A stretch of DNA of 23,060 bases. Origin: Candidatus Zixiibacteriota bacterium. GTDB taxonomy: Bacteria; Zixibacteria; MSB-5A5; DSPP01. The position numbers and the translations under genes were made by a program. The notes under the pieces were generated by a model. That model was not told where the DNA came from. It searched no databases and saw only the letters and a list, made by a program, of their open reading frames with translations. Below, in pieces: positions 13,211 to 21,157 of the stretch (within the stretch, counting starts at the first letter, position 1; the number at the start of each line of letters is the position of its first letter). The stretch lies in the NCBI GenBank assembly GCA_022614805.1, contig JAKEHY010000035.1, positions 1 to 23,060 of the forward strand, read 5' to 3'.

Positions 13211-14715
13211 AATTCCTGATTATTTCACCCTCCCCCGAACTGCCGCAAAAGCTCGCCTCCGCCGCACCTCCGGCCGATTGGGAGTTCGTTCACGCATCCA
13301 AAGCGGCCGAGGCGCTGGGGGCCTTGAAATCCCAGAAATACGCGGCCGTGATTTTTGACACCGCTGTAACCGACCTTCCCTCCGAGCGTCTGGTCAAAAA
13401 GATTCTGCAACGGGAGCCTGGTATCATTCTCGTCGCCGTCGCTCCGGCGGGCGAGCTTTCCCTCTTCCAGCAGGGGCTTTTCTTCCAGTCTGTCGAGGCC
13501 TTCCCCAAGGAGGGGAGCGGCGAGGAGTTGGTCGCCCTCTTGGAGGAGTCGCTGAAAATCCAAACCATCCTGGCGGCCTCTGGCATCGTCGGCCAATCCC
13601 GCACGCTTAAAAAAGTGGCCCTCGAGATTCTGGCCGTCGGCCCGACCGACCTGACCGTCTTAATCACCGGCGAGTCCGGCTCCGGCAAGGAACTGGTGGC
13701 GAAGGCGATTGCGGAAAGCTCCCCCCGCACTGGCAAGCCCTTCTTGGCCGTCAACTGCGGCGCCTTCGCCGAAGGGGTTCTGGAATCGGAGCTTTTCGGC
13801 CACGAACGCGGCGCCTTCACCGGCGCGGTCGCCCGGAAAGAAGGGGTCTTCGAGCAGGCCTCCGGCGGCACCATCTTTCTGGACGAAATCGGCGAAATCT
13901 CCCCCGCCACGCAGGTAAAACTCCTCCGCGTTCTGGAAGAAAAAGCCTTCTTCCGGGTCGGCGGCAAAGAACAGATTAAAGTGGATGTCCGCGTTTTGGC
14001 GGCGACGAATCGCGACCTCTCGACAGCGGTTGCCGAAGGCCGCTTCCGGGCCGATTTGTACTACCGGCTGGGGGTGGTGAAAATCGAACTCCCCCCGTTG
14101 CGCCAGCGCCCGGAGGATATTCCCTTGCTCGTGTTCCATTTTCTGAAACAGTTGAAGGAATCCAATCCCCAGTTGAAAACCGAAATTTCCGAAGGGGCTT
14201 TGGAAGAACTCTCCCGCGCGTTGTGGCCGGGCAACGTCCGCGAATTGAAAAACTTCATCGAAAGCCGCGCCTTGCTCTCCTCCAACCGGACGATAACCAC
14301 CGAGGAGGTGCGCGAGCATCTTTCCCGCGCCTCCGCCGCCGACCGGAAACTGCCGGTTGCCACCGGCAAAACGGTCGAAACCGCCGAACGGGAGCTTATC
14401 TTTCAGGCCCTCGTGCAGTTGTCCAAGGAAGTGCGCGAGCTAAAGGAGCTTCTCTTGGCCCGCGGTTCCACTCCGACGCAATGGCGCTACGAGCGCCCCG
14501 CTCCCGGCGAAATCTCCCCGGAAAATCCTGCCCGTGCTTGGCCAGACGAAGCCTCTGCCGGCACCCCCACTCTGGAGGAAATGGAAAAGGAAACCATCCG
14601 CCAAGCCCTGCGGGAGGTGGAAGGCAACCGCAAAAAAGCCGCCGAAATCTTGGGCATCGGCGAACGCACCCTCTACCGCAAAATCGACCTGTACGGCTTG
14701 AGAAAGGGAAGGTAG
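13207..14715 (+). CDS. Sigma-54 activator with degenerate receiver
   Basis: A 502-residue NtrC-type bacterial enhancer-binding protein. Residues 1-118 resemble a receiver domain but lack the N-terminal acidic pair (the segment reads FLIISPSPE). D51 sits where the phosphoacceptor would be, and KEG (101-103) may hold the conserved lysine, so phosphorylation in the usual way is doubtful. The AAA+ domain (about 124-355) is intact: Walker A GESGSGK (155-161), sigma-54 contact loop GAFTGA (202-207), Walker B GGTIFLDE (220-227), R-finger region RADLYYRLGVV, and LWPGNVREL. A Fis-type helix-turn-helix ends the protein (about 457-500, RKKAAEILGIGERTLYRKI). ATG 13207 overlaps the RNase R stop and begins at the first receiver strand; an in-frame codon at 13162 lies inside rnr. 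No partner histidine kinase is adjacent. Confidence 0.93.
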   Translation: MKFLIISPSPELPQKLASAAPPADWEFVHASKAAEALGALKSQKYAAVIFDTAVTDLPSERLVKKILQREPGIILVAVAPAGELSLFQQGLFFQSVEAFPKEGSGEELVALLEESLKIQTILAASGIVGQSRTLKKVALEILAVGPTDLTVLITGESGSGKELVAKAIAESSPRTGKPFLAVNCGAFAEGVLESELFGHERGAFTGAVARKEGVFEQASGGTIFLDEIGEISPATQVKLLRVLEEKAFFRVGGKEQIKVDVRVLAATNRDLSTAVAEGRFRADLYYRLGVVKIELPPLRQRPEDIPLLVFHFLKQLKESNPQLKTEISEGALEELSRALWPGNVRELKNFIESRALLSSNRTITTEEVREHLSRASAADRKLPVATGKTVETAERELIFQALVQLSKEVRELKELLLARGSTPTQWRYERPAPGEISPENPARAWPDEASAGTPTLEEMEKETIRQALREVEGNRKKAAEILGIGERTLYRKIDLYGLRKGR

Positions 14716-14771
14716 ATTAATACGCTGTCGATACAGCCTTATTTAGAACGAAAAGAAGATGTCATTGGGTT

Positions 14772-15668
14772 TTAAAACAACCCTTCCCGTTTGGCGATAT
14801 AGGCGAAGAGGGCCCGGTCAAACGGCATGGCGGTGTCCAACAACTGGTAGTCGATTAGATTCTTGCGGCATTCGGAAAGGTAGTAGTGTGAAAAGTTCTC
14901 GACCGCTTTCTGGTACTCCCTGCGCACCTGCCAGGGGAGGGTGTTGATTTTTTCGCCGGTTTCCAGGTCCTCAAAAATCGCCTCCTTGTGAAAAGCAAAG
15001 GTGCGTTCCATCGGGTCTAAAATGTGAAAGACGATGACCTCGTGCCCTTTGTGGCGGAAATGCTTGAGCCCAAAGAGCACCTCGTCCGTGTTGTCCAGCA
15101 AATCGGACAAAAGAATCACCAGCCCTTTGCGTTTAATCCGCTCGGCCATCTGATGCAAAGTCGGCGCCGTTTTGGTTTTGGAGGAGGGCCGGGTGTGCTC
15201 CAAAGTCGTCAAAAGGGGACCCAGGTGCACCCGCTTGGAGCTCGGCGGCAAGTAGCTTTTGATGGCCTGATCGTAGGTGACCAACCCAACGGCGTCCTTT
15301 TGGCGGATTAACAAATAGGCCAATGCGGCGGCTAAGTACGAGGCGTATTCAAACTTGGTGATTTTTTGCGAGGTATAGCCCATCGAGGCCGAGCAGTCCA
15401 AAAGCAAATAGGCCTTTAAATTGGTCTCCTCCTCGAATTCCTTGACGAAGTAGCGATCCCGCTTGGCGAAGATTTTCCAGTCCAAGTTTTTGACCGAATC
15501 GCCGGACATATAGGGGCGGTGCTCGGCAAACTCTACCGAAAAGCCGTGGTAGGGGCTTTTGTGCAGCCCGGTGATGAACCCCTCCACAATCAAGCGGGCC
15601 TTAAACTCCAGCCCTTTGATTTTGGAGATGGCTTCCGGGAAGAGAAATTTTTTGGAGGTTTCGGGCAT
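14772..15668 (-). CDS. DUF58 protein with vWA-like fold
   Basis: A 298-residue DUF58 protein. The family signature is SVEFAEHRPYMSGDSVKNL, then DW and a basic patch (44-71). A von Willebrand A-like metal site DxSxS follows (D91, S93, S95 in LLLDCSASMGY). LVILLSDLLDN is the later vWA strand and acidic turn. DUF58 genes nearly always follow a moxR ATPase and are thought to work with it in chaperone-like assembly of membrane or periplasmic complexes. Here it follows moxR, but the usual batA/batB/TPR genes do not follow; the next gene is convergent. ATG 15668 has no SD at normal distance. The only GGAGG is about 18 bases away, inside the stem of the repeat at 15681-15736. The stop lies within a weak GGGTT/AACCC stem. 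Confidence 0.93.
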   Translation of the reverse strand: MPETSKKFLFPEAISKIKGLEFKARLIVEGFITGLHKSPYHGFSVEFAEHRPYMSGDSVKNLDWKIFAKRDRYFVKEFEEETNLKAYLLLDCSASMGYTSQKITKFEYASYLAAALAYLLIRQKDAVGLVTYDQAIKSYLPPSSKRVHLGPLLTTLEHTRPSSKTKTAPTLHQMAERIKRKGLVILLSDLLDNTDEVLFGLKHFRHKGHEVIVFHILDPMERTFAFHKEAIFEDLETGEKINTLPWQVRREYQKAVENFSHYYLSECRKNLIDYQLLDTAMPFDRALFAYIAKREGLF

Positions 15669-15680
15669 CGCTCGCTTATT

Positions 15681-15736
15681 GGGTAACCCTCCAGCCCTTG
15701 CTGGAGAGTCCCCGGAGCGAGGGCTCCGGGCTACCC
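15681..15736. repeat. Three-way-junction repeat within moxR-DUF58
   Basis: Two perfect hairpins, CTCCAGC-CCTT-GCTGGAG (15689-15706) and CCCGGAGC-GAGG-GCTCCGGG (15711-15730), are closed by an outer stem GGGTA (15681-15685) / TACCC (15732-15736). The whole fills most of the 81-base moxR-DUF58 gap. The tidy architecture and repeated CCC-GAGC style suggest a dispersed palindromic repeat rather than a dedicated regulator, though it is transcribed in the operon. Confidence 0.7.
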
Positions 15737-15749
15737 TAAAGTTGAAAAT

Positions 15750-16754
15750 CTATTCTTTTACGTCCTGCAAAAGCCGGGAAATGATTTCGGCGGTGCCGAC
15801 CCCGTCGGCTTCGGCGTTGAACGATGCCACGATGCGGTGGCGCAGCACCGGATGGGCGCAGAAACGGACATCCTCGATGGAGGGGGAAAAGCGGCCAGCC
15901 AGAATCGCCTTCACCTTAGCTCCCAAAATCATATACTGCGAGGCACGGGGGCCGGCCCCCCAGGAAACCCAATTCTTGATATACTCGTGGGTGCCGTTTT
16001 CCAAGGGGCGGGTTGCTCTTGCCAGCCGCACCGCATACTGGATAATCGAATCGGCCACCGGCACTTTGCGCACCAGCTTCTGCAGGGATAAAATTTCCTG
16101 CGAGGACATAACCTTGTTTAATTGCACGTCGGTGGCCGCCGTAGTGGTGCGCACGATGGTTTCCTCGTCCCTGTCGGACGGATAGCCGATTAAAACGTTG
16201 AACATAAAGCGGTCCAACTGGGCTTCCGGCAAAGGATAGGTCCCCTCCTGCTCGATGGGATTCTGGGTGGCCAAAACGAAGAAGGGCAAATCGAGCGGAA
16301 AGGTCTGGCCGGCGGCGGTGACCTCGTATTCCTGCATCGCCTGCAAAAGCGCCGCCTGGGTTTTGGGGGGGGTGCGGTTGATTTCGTCCGCAAGTATGAT
16401 GTTGGCAAAAATCGGCCCTTTGACGAAGCGGAAGGCGCGTTTGCCGGTGGTTTTGTCCTCTTCCAGGACTTCCCCGCCGGTGATGTCGGAAGGCATCAAA
16501 TCGGGCGTGAACTGTATTCTGGAAAATCTTAAATCCAGAACCTTGGCCAAAGTAGAAATCAAAAGGGTTTTGGCCAGGCCGGGAACCCCGATTAGAAGGC
16601 AGTGGCCGCCGGCCAGAAGGGCGATTAACAGTTCTTCAATGACCTCCTTCTGTCCGACAATGACTTTGGAGACTTCGGCGTCGATTTTTTCTTTGGCTTC
16701 CTTTAACCGGCGGGCTGCTTCGATGTCCGATTTTTCAATCTCTCTTTCTACCAT
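15750..16754 (-). CDS. MoxR-family AAA+ ATPase
   Basis: A 334-residue MoxR ATPase. The N-terminal helix (1-30) leads to VIVGQKEVIEELLIALLAGGH, Walker A GVPGLAKT (56-63), the family insert RIQFTPDLMPSDITG (79-93), Walker B IILADEINR (119-127), and a long conserved stretch with sensor 1 ATQNPIEQEGTYPLPEAQLDRF. The AAA_lid segment with WGAGPRASQ completes it. MoxR proteins act as chaperone-like ATPases that activate or assemble metal-binding vWA complexes, so the DUF58 gene downstream is its expected partner. ATG 16754 is preceded by AAAAGGGTG and by a near-consensus promoter about 60 bases upstream. Length and motifs are complete. Confidence 0.95.
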   Translation of the reverse strand: MVEREIEKSDIEAARRLKEAKEKIDAEVSKVIVGQKEVIEELLIALLAGGHCLLIGVPGLAKTLLISTLAKVLDLRFSRIQFTPDLMPSDITGGEVLEEDKTTGKRAFRFVKGPIFANIILADEINRTPPKTQAALLQAMQEYEVTAAGQTFPLDLPFFVLATQNPIEQEGTYPLPEAQLDRFMFNVLIGYPSDRDEETIVRTTTAATDVQLNKVMSSQEILSLQKLVRKVPVADSIIQYAVRLARATRPLENGTHEYIKNWVSWGAGPRASQYMILGAKVKAILAGRFSPSIEDVRFCAHPVLRHRIVASFNAEADGVGTAEIISRLLQDVKE

Positions 16755-16811
16755 TTTTCACCCTTTTACAAATTCTTTCTTTTTATCGGTTCCCCTCTTC
16801 TCTACGTTCCT

Positions 16812-16839
16812 ATTATACGCCGGAAAAAGCGGGAAGCAA
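16812..16839 (-). promoter_or_regulatory. Promoter of moxR operon
   Basis: On the minus strand TTGCTT (complement of 16834-16839), 16-base spacer, and consensus TATAAT (complement of 16812-16817). This predicts a leader of about 50 bases with AAAAGGGTG before the moxR ATG, in contrast to the leaderless promoters elsewhere in the window. Confidence 0.7.
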
Positions 16840-16905
16840 GGGGAAAGTGGGCCCATCTTCCTGTCAACCAAAAGGGGGAATCGGCCGATAATCTAAAGGA
16901 CCCGT

Positions 16906-17865
16906 ATGATTAAACTTGAACGGCTAAAAGGGCCGGCCTGGGGGCTGCTATTCAGCCTTGCGCTGGTTTTGCCAAAGTGGGTGCAAGCCCAAGAAAGCCC
17001 GGAAGTTGCGCCGAGAGACAGCGTCACACAGTTGACTCTGCAGTACTTGTATAATGCCGTTACACAGAACGATTCGCTCAATTTCTGGATGTTTTCCGAT
17101 TCGATGAAAAACCTGCACCGCTTTGTCGGCGTGGAAAACGCCGCCCGCTATCAGGAATGGATGCGGCCGGCGGTGCGGTTCGATTCGGCCCGCGTTTTGG
17201 AGGTGGTTTTGTGGACTTTGGACACCGCCAGCGCATACGTGGAAACGTACGGCCCGAAAGCCAGCGCCTATCATCCAATAGAGGTTTTGAAGTTCGTTCG
17301 GGAGGGAGGCGGCTGGAAATTCGACGGCTTCGGAATAAAAAGTGAGGATGAAAAGAAGCTGGTGGCGGCACAGACCTGCTATTTCAACGGCAACGGCTCC
17401 ACCTATCTCTGCTCGGCCTATGAACTGCCCCACTACCGCATCTGGAAACTGGTGATAACCAAAGACAGCGCCGAAGGGGAAGTGGTTTTGTCCCGCTCTT
17501 TTTCTCCCTACGCCCCTAGCGAGGAGGATTACCAGTACATCGAGGGGATGCAGTTAGAGCGCTCCGATTCGGGTCAATGCCTGGTCGTCTGGGGCTCGCG
17601 CGGGGGCGGCGTAAAAACGCGCATCATCGTCGAGCGGAACGGACGGTTTGAAGAAGCCGCCAGTTTTTCGCCCCAATTTCCGGAGTTTGCGTTGGTGGAC
17701 GAAGCCGGCGGGCAGGCGGTTCTGGTGGCCCGGGACAAAATTCGGAACGACTGGGCGGAGGTGCCGGTCGGGGAGCTGCCAGTGGCGGACGTGTACGTCT
17801 GGCGGGAAGGGCAGCTGGTGCTTTTGAAGAGCGTCCCCTGGAAGGACCGGTTCAGCGGCCGATGA
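16906..17865 (+). CDS. Exported protein of unknown function
   Basis: A 319-residue protein I do not recognise. It has a signal peptide (hydrophobic 11-22, likely cut after VQA at 28) and no lipobox or later membrane span. The N-terminal half (35-150) is an alpha/beta stretch ending VLKFVREGGGWKFDGFGIK, which recalls NTF2-like/DUF4440-type exported domains. The C-terminal half (155-310) reads as beta-strand repeats (YLCSAYELPHYRIWKLVI, CLVVWGSRGGGVKTRIIVERNGRFEEAA, and the QAVLVARD segment), possibly a small beta-propeller-like or lipocalin-like fold. Two cysteines (about 161 and 168) could form a disulfide. AAAGGA lies five bases before the ATG. Its stop overlaps the start of a 29-residue membrane peptide (ATGA). 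Function unknown. Confidence 0.8.
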   Translation: MIKLERLKGPAWGLLFSLALVLPKWVQAQESPEVAPRDSVTQLTLQYLYNAVTQNDSLNFWMFSDSMKNLHRFVGVENAARYQEWMRPAVRFDSARVLEVVLWTLDTASAYVETYGPKASAYHPIEVLKFVREGGGWKFDGFGIKSEDEKKLVAAQTCYFNGNGSTYLCSAYELPHYRIWKLVITKDSAEGEVVLSRSFSPYAPSEEDYQYIEGMQLERSDSGQCLVVWGSRGGGVKTRIIVERNGRFEEAASFSPQFPEFALVDEAGGQAVLVARDKIRNDWAEVPVGELPVADVYVWREGQLVLLKSVPWKDRFSGR

Positions 17866-17951
17866 TTTTCGCTTTAATCGCACTCGTCGTTTTTCTGCTC
17901 ATTATCGGGGCTTTTCTTTTGTTCGACCGCAATGAAGAACCGGAGAATTAA
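17862..17951 (+). CDS. 29-aa single-span membrane protein
   Basis: A tiny frame whose ATG (17862-17864) overlaps the TGA of the upstream exported-protein gene as ATGA. It encodes 29 residues: an almost uninterrupted hydrophobic helix (2-21, IFALIALVVFLLIIGAFLLF) followed by a hydrophilic acidic tail DRNEEPEN. That is the usual shape of a small inner-membrane regulatory or stabilising peptide. Support comes from the overlap, the clean membrane helix and the immediate stop; no homologue is known to me. The stop is only 11 bases from the convergent rRNA methyltransferase stop, with no terminator between them. Confidence 0.6.
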   Translation: MIFALIALVVFLLIIGAFLLFDRNEEPEN

Positions 17952-17962
17952 GAGTTAGAAGT

Positions 17963-19312
17963 TCAGTTCTTCTCTAAAAGCCCCACCAATTCTACATGAA
18001 ACGTATGCGGGTACATATCGACCGGAACTACTCGTTGGAGATGGTAGCCCCCTTCGACGAAAAGCTTGGCGTCGCGGGCGAAGGTGGTAGGATTGCAGGA
18101 GACATACACGATTTTTTCGGCGCCGAGCGGCAGGACGTCCCGAATCACCTTGGGATGCAGCCCAGCGCGGGGGGGGTCCGCGATAATCCGGTCGAACCGG
18201 CGGTTCTCCAGCCGGTACTGTTTGGCAATTTTTCTCGCTTCGCCTAAAACAAAGCGGACATTTTCTACACGGTTTTCTTTTTTGTTTTTCTCCGCCATTT
18301 CAATTGCTTCCGGCACGATTTCAACTCCCTCAACTTCCTTGGCAAAAGGTGAAATGAAAAGAGAAATGGTTCCCGTCCCGCAATAGAGGTCTAATACCTG
18401 CTCGTCGCCGCTAAGCTGGGACAAGTCGAGTGCTTTTTGATACAGCTTTTCGGTTTGGCGGGAATTGGTCTGCAAAAAGGTTTTGGCGGATAAGTAAAAG
18501 TGAAATTTGCCGATTTTCTCTTTGATATACGGCTTTCCCCATAGAACGATTTCTTTCTCACCGGTAGCAACTTGGGCTTTGGTAGGGTTTATCAAATGCA
18601 GAACAGAGACTATTTGTGGGAATTTTTGGGTGAGTTCTTCCGCCCACGTTTTCAGACTGGCTTCCCCTTTTGAAGTGACGAGTGCGACCATCACCTCCCT
18701 CGTGTTTTTCCCTTCACGGATTATCAAGAAGCGCAAAAAACCTTCGTGGGTGTGCCAGTTGTAGCCGGGGAGGCTCAAGCGGGCAAAGTAGTCGCGGCAG
18801 AAAGCGACAATCTGGTTGGAAAGCTCGGATTGGAGAAAACAGGCCTTAACGTCAAACATTTTTTCAAAGCTCCCTCGCTCATGCAGGCCCAAAACCAATT
18901 TGCCATTCTGGTCGGCGAAGGAAAACTCCATTTTGTTGCGGTAGAAGAAAACATCCGGCGAAGGAATAATCGGCTCGACCGGCGGGTCGACAAAGCCGCC
19001 CAGTTTTTGCAGAGTTTCCTTTACTAATTTTTCTTTTTCCTGCACCTGTTTTTCGTAGCTGAAATCCTGATAAGCACAGCCGCCGCAGATGCCAAAGTGG
19101 GAGCAGCGGGCCGGAATGCGGTCATCCGAGGGGGAAAGCACTTCGAGCAGCCGACCTTCGAGAAAACCTTTACGGCGGCGCAGAATTTCCGCTTTCACAT
19201 TCTCCCCTGGAAGACCGTGGTCCAGAAATACCACCCGGCCATTATGGCGGGCCAAAGAACGACCGGGATAGACCAATTTTTCGACGGTCAGTTCAAGAAT
19301 CTCACCGCGCAT
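17963..19312 (-). CDS. 23S rRNA m5U methyltransferase (RlmD/RlmCD type)
   Basis: A 449-residue class I SAM methyltransferase of the RumA/TrmA superfamily that methylates uridine C5, probably in 23S rRNA. It has an N-terminal TRAM domain (1-58, LVYPGRSLARHNGRVVFLDHGLPGE) and a [4Fe-4S] cluster set C70-x5-C76-x2-C79 (CSHFGICGGC) with the fourth ligand C158. The central domain is followed by the SAM motif LDLYCGTGTIS (307-317), DPPR (379-382), the catalytic nucleophile C406 in YVSCNPTT, and the general base E441 near the C-terminus. The choice between RlmD- and RlmCD-like specificity cannot be made from sequence alone. ATG 19312 has no SD. The gene is divergent from ETF-QO and convergent with the small membrane peptide. 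Confidence 0.92.
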   Translation of the reverse strand: MRGEILELTVEKLVYPGRSLARHNGRVVFLDHGLPGENVKAEILRRRKGFLEGRLLEVLSPSDDRIPARCSHFGICGGCAYQDFSYEKQVQEKEKLVKETLQKLGGFVDPPVEPIIPSPDVFFYRNKMEFSFADQNGKLVLGLHERGSFEKMFDVKACFLQSELSNQIVAFCRDYFARLSLPGYNWHTHEGFLRFLIIREGKNTREVMVALVTSKGEASLKTWAEELTQKFPQIVSVLHLINPTKAQVATGEKEIVLWGKPYIKEKIGKFHFYLSAKTFLQTNSRQTEKLYQKALDLSQLSGDEQVLDLYCGTGTISLFISPFAKEVEGVEIVPEAIEMAEKNKKENRVENVRFVLGEARKIAKQYRLENRRFDRIIADPPRAGLHPKVIRDVLPLGAEKIVYVSCNPTTFARDAKLFVEGGYHLQRVVPVDMYPHTFHVELVGLLEKN

Positions 19313-19361
19313 ATGGAGGGTAAAGTAGTCAAAGAGCGCGTCTTTCGGTAGTTGAATACTC

Positions 19362-19390
19362 TTGTCGGCGTTTAAAGGGCTATATATACT
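19362..19390 (+). promoter_or_regulatory. Promoter of ETF-QO, leaderless type
   Basis: TTGTCG (19362-19367), 17-base spacer, TATACT (19385-19390), then only eight bases to the ATG at 19399. No SD exists. Sequence and geometry closely repeat the dus promoter at 4881-4909, so the transcript should begin at or within a base or two of the start codon. Confidence 0.7.
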
Positions 19391-19398
19391 CTTTTACG

Positions 19399-21075
19399 AT
19401 GGAGAAGAAATCGTTTCGGCCGGCCGATTTTCAGCCGGAGCTGCCGGTTGAACAAATCATTCTTTCCGAACCTCCCTCTTCCGAGGGGGTGGAGTTCGAC
19501 GTGCTTTTCGTCGGCGCCGGGCCGGCGTCCTTGGCGGGAGCCATCAAGCTGGCGCAACTGGTCAAAACCGAAAATGAAAAGACCGGCGGTGCTTTTGGCA
19601 ACGTCACCATCGGCATCGTCGAAAAATCGGCGGAGGTGGGACATCACATTCTTTCCGGAGCGGTCATCAACCCGTTGCCATTTCGGGAGCTTTTCCCCGA
19701 ACTGCCGATGCATGAAATCCCCTTTTCTGGGCCGGTGGAAAAGGATAAAGTTTTGTTTTTGACCGAGAAATCGGCCGTTCGGGTTCCGACTCCGCCGACG
19801 ATGAAGAATCACGGCAACTACGTCGCTTCGCTCTGCGAGGTTGTGCGCTGGCTGGCGGCGCAGGCCCAGAGCCTGGGGGTGGAGATTTTCACCGGCTTTC
19901 CCGTGCGGGCGCTTCTAACAAAGGGCAGCGCCGTCATCGGCGTGCGCACGGCCGATTCGGGGCGCAACCGGGATGGCTCGGCGTTGCCCAACTTTCAGCC
20001 GGGAACAGATATCGCCGCCAAAGTAGTGGTTTTGGGGGAAGGGACGTGCGGTTTCTTGACGCAGGCGTATCTCAAATGGCAGCATATCTCCTCTCCCAAT
20101 CCGCAAATCTATGCCCTCGGGGTAAAAGAGGTTTGGCGGTTGAAAAAACCTCTGGACGCCGTCGTGCACACGATGGGATGGCCTTTGGATTCAAAAACTT
20201 TCGGCGGCAGTTTTTTCTACCCGTTGCAGGACAGTCAAACCGCCCTCGGCATCGTCGTCGGGCTGGACTATCCAGATGTCTCCACCAACGTACACAAGCT
20301 TCTGCAGGAGATGAAGCTGCATCCGTTTTTCCGTCAGTATCTCGAAGGCGGGGAAATGCTCGAATGGGGGGCCAAAACGATTCCGGAAGGGGGATACTGG
20401 TCATTGCCTTCTCGACTTTCCGGTTTCGGTCTCGTTTTAACTGGCGATGCCGCCGGGTTTGTGGACGTTCCCTCGCTTAAAGGCGTTCATTATGCAATGA
20501 CCTCCGGCATCCTGGCGGCGAAAACCATATTTGAGGCGTTGAAGAAAAAAGATTTTTCGGCGGAAACCTTGTCGAGCTACGACCGGGCGGTCAAGGCGAG
20601 CATGATAATTAAGGATTTGTATCGCCGCCGAAATATGCGCCTAACCTTCAAGTCCGGCTTCTGGCTGGGCGGCGTCAAGGCCGGCCTTTCCTACATCTCT
20701 CACGGGTTTCTTTTGGGCGGGCTTATCAAAGTGGAGCCGGACAGCCACGTCGTCCGCCATTTCGGTAGGGGTATGATTCATCAAACCCGATTCCAACCGG
20801 ATGGAAAATTGACCTTTCGCAAGCTGGACGCAGTTTTCAAATCGGGCAACGCCACACGGGATAACATCCCCTCGCACCTCTTGGCGGCAAAGGATGTGGA
20901 CCCCGCCGTCGGCGAATTTTACGCCCAGCTTTGTCCGGCGGGGGTTTACGAAGTGGTGGATGGAAAATTGCACGTCAGCCCCCCCAACTGCATCGACTGC
21001 AAGGCGACCGACGTTTTGGCTCCCCGCTGGACCCCGCGCGAAGGGGGGAGCGGGCCCAAATATATGCGGATGTAA
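19399..21075 (+). CDS. ETF-ubiquinone oxidoreductase, altered cluster site
   Basis: A 558-residue ETF-QO, a membrane-associated FAD and [4Fe-4S] enzyme that passes electrons from ETF to quinone. FAD motifs: DVLFVGAGPASLAGAIKLA (34-52), the HHILSGAVINP segment, and LVLTGDAAGFVDVPSLKGVHYAM. The C-terminal ferredoxin-like domain holds CPAGVYE (C512) and NCIDCKATD (C531, C534). The family pattern is C-x2-C-x2-C-D; the last cysteine is Thr537 here (codon acc, 21007-21009), followed by the conserved D538. One of four cluster ligands is therefore missing, although the flanking family sequence, including the final EGGSGPKYMRM, is preserved. Leaderless promoter, no SD. The EtfA gene is at 7903. It could bind an Asp-ligated or 3Fe cluster, or have lost the cluster. 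Confidence 0.93.
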   Translation: MEKKSFRPADFQPELPVEQIILSEPPSSEGVEFDVLFVGAGPASLAGAIKLAQLVKTENEKTGGAFGNVTIGIVEKSAEVGHHILSGAVINPLPFRELFPELPMHEIPFSGPVEKDKVLFLTEKSAVRVPTPPTMKNHGNYVASLCEVVRWLAAQAQSLGVEIFTGFPVRALLTKGSAVIGVRTADSGRNRDGSALPNFQPGTDIAAKVVVLGEGTCGFLTQAYLKWQHISSPNPQIYALGVKEVWRLKKPLDAVVHTMGWPLDSKTFGGSFFYPLQDSQTALGIVVGLDYPDVSTNVHKLLQEMKLHPFFRQYLEGGEMLEWGAKTIPEGGYWSLPSRLSGFGLVLTGDAAGFVDVPSLKGVHYAMTSGILAAKTIFEALKKKDFSAETLSSYDRAVKASMIIKDLYRRRNMRLTFKSGFWLGGVKAGLSYISHGFLLGGLIKVEPDSHVVRHFGRGMIHQTRFQPDGKLTFRKLDAVFKSGNATRDNIPSHLLAAKDVDPAVGEFYAQLCPAGVYEVVDGKLHVSPPNCIDCKATDVLAPRWTPREGGSGPKYMRM

Positions 21076-21157
21076 TCCCTCTTTTAAGGAAAGGCGCAAC
21101 TGCAACGCCAGGGCTTTGTATAAACAATCAGAAGTCCTGAAGGGAGAAGGGAAGGAA

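Noticed and set aside
20894-21157. 88-codon upstream extension of the LpoB-like lipoprotein
   Set aside because: It lies in another frame of ETF-QO and would put the signal peptide in mid-protein.
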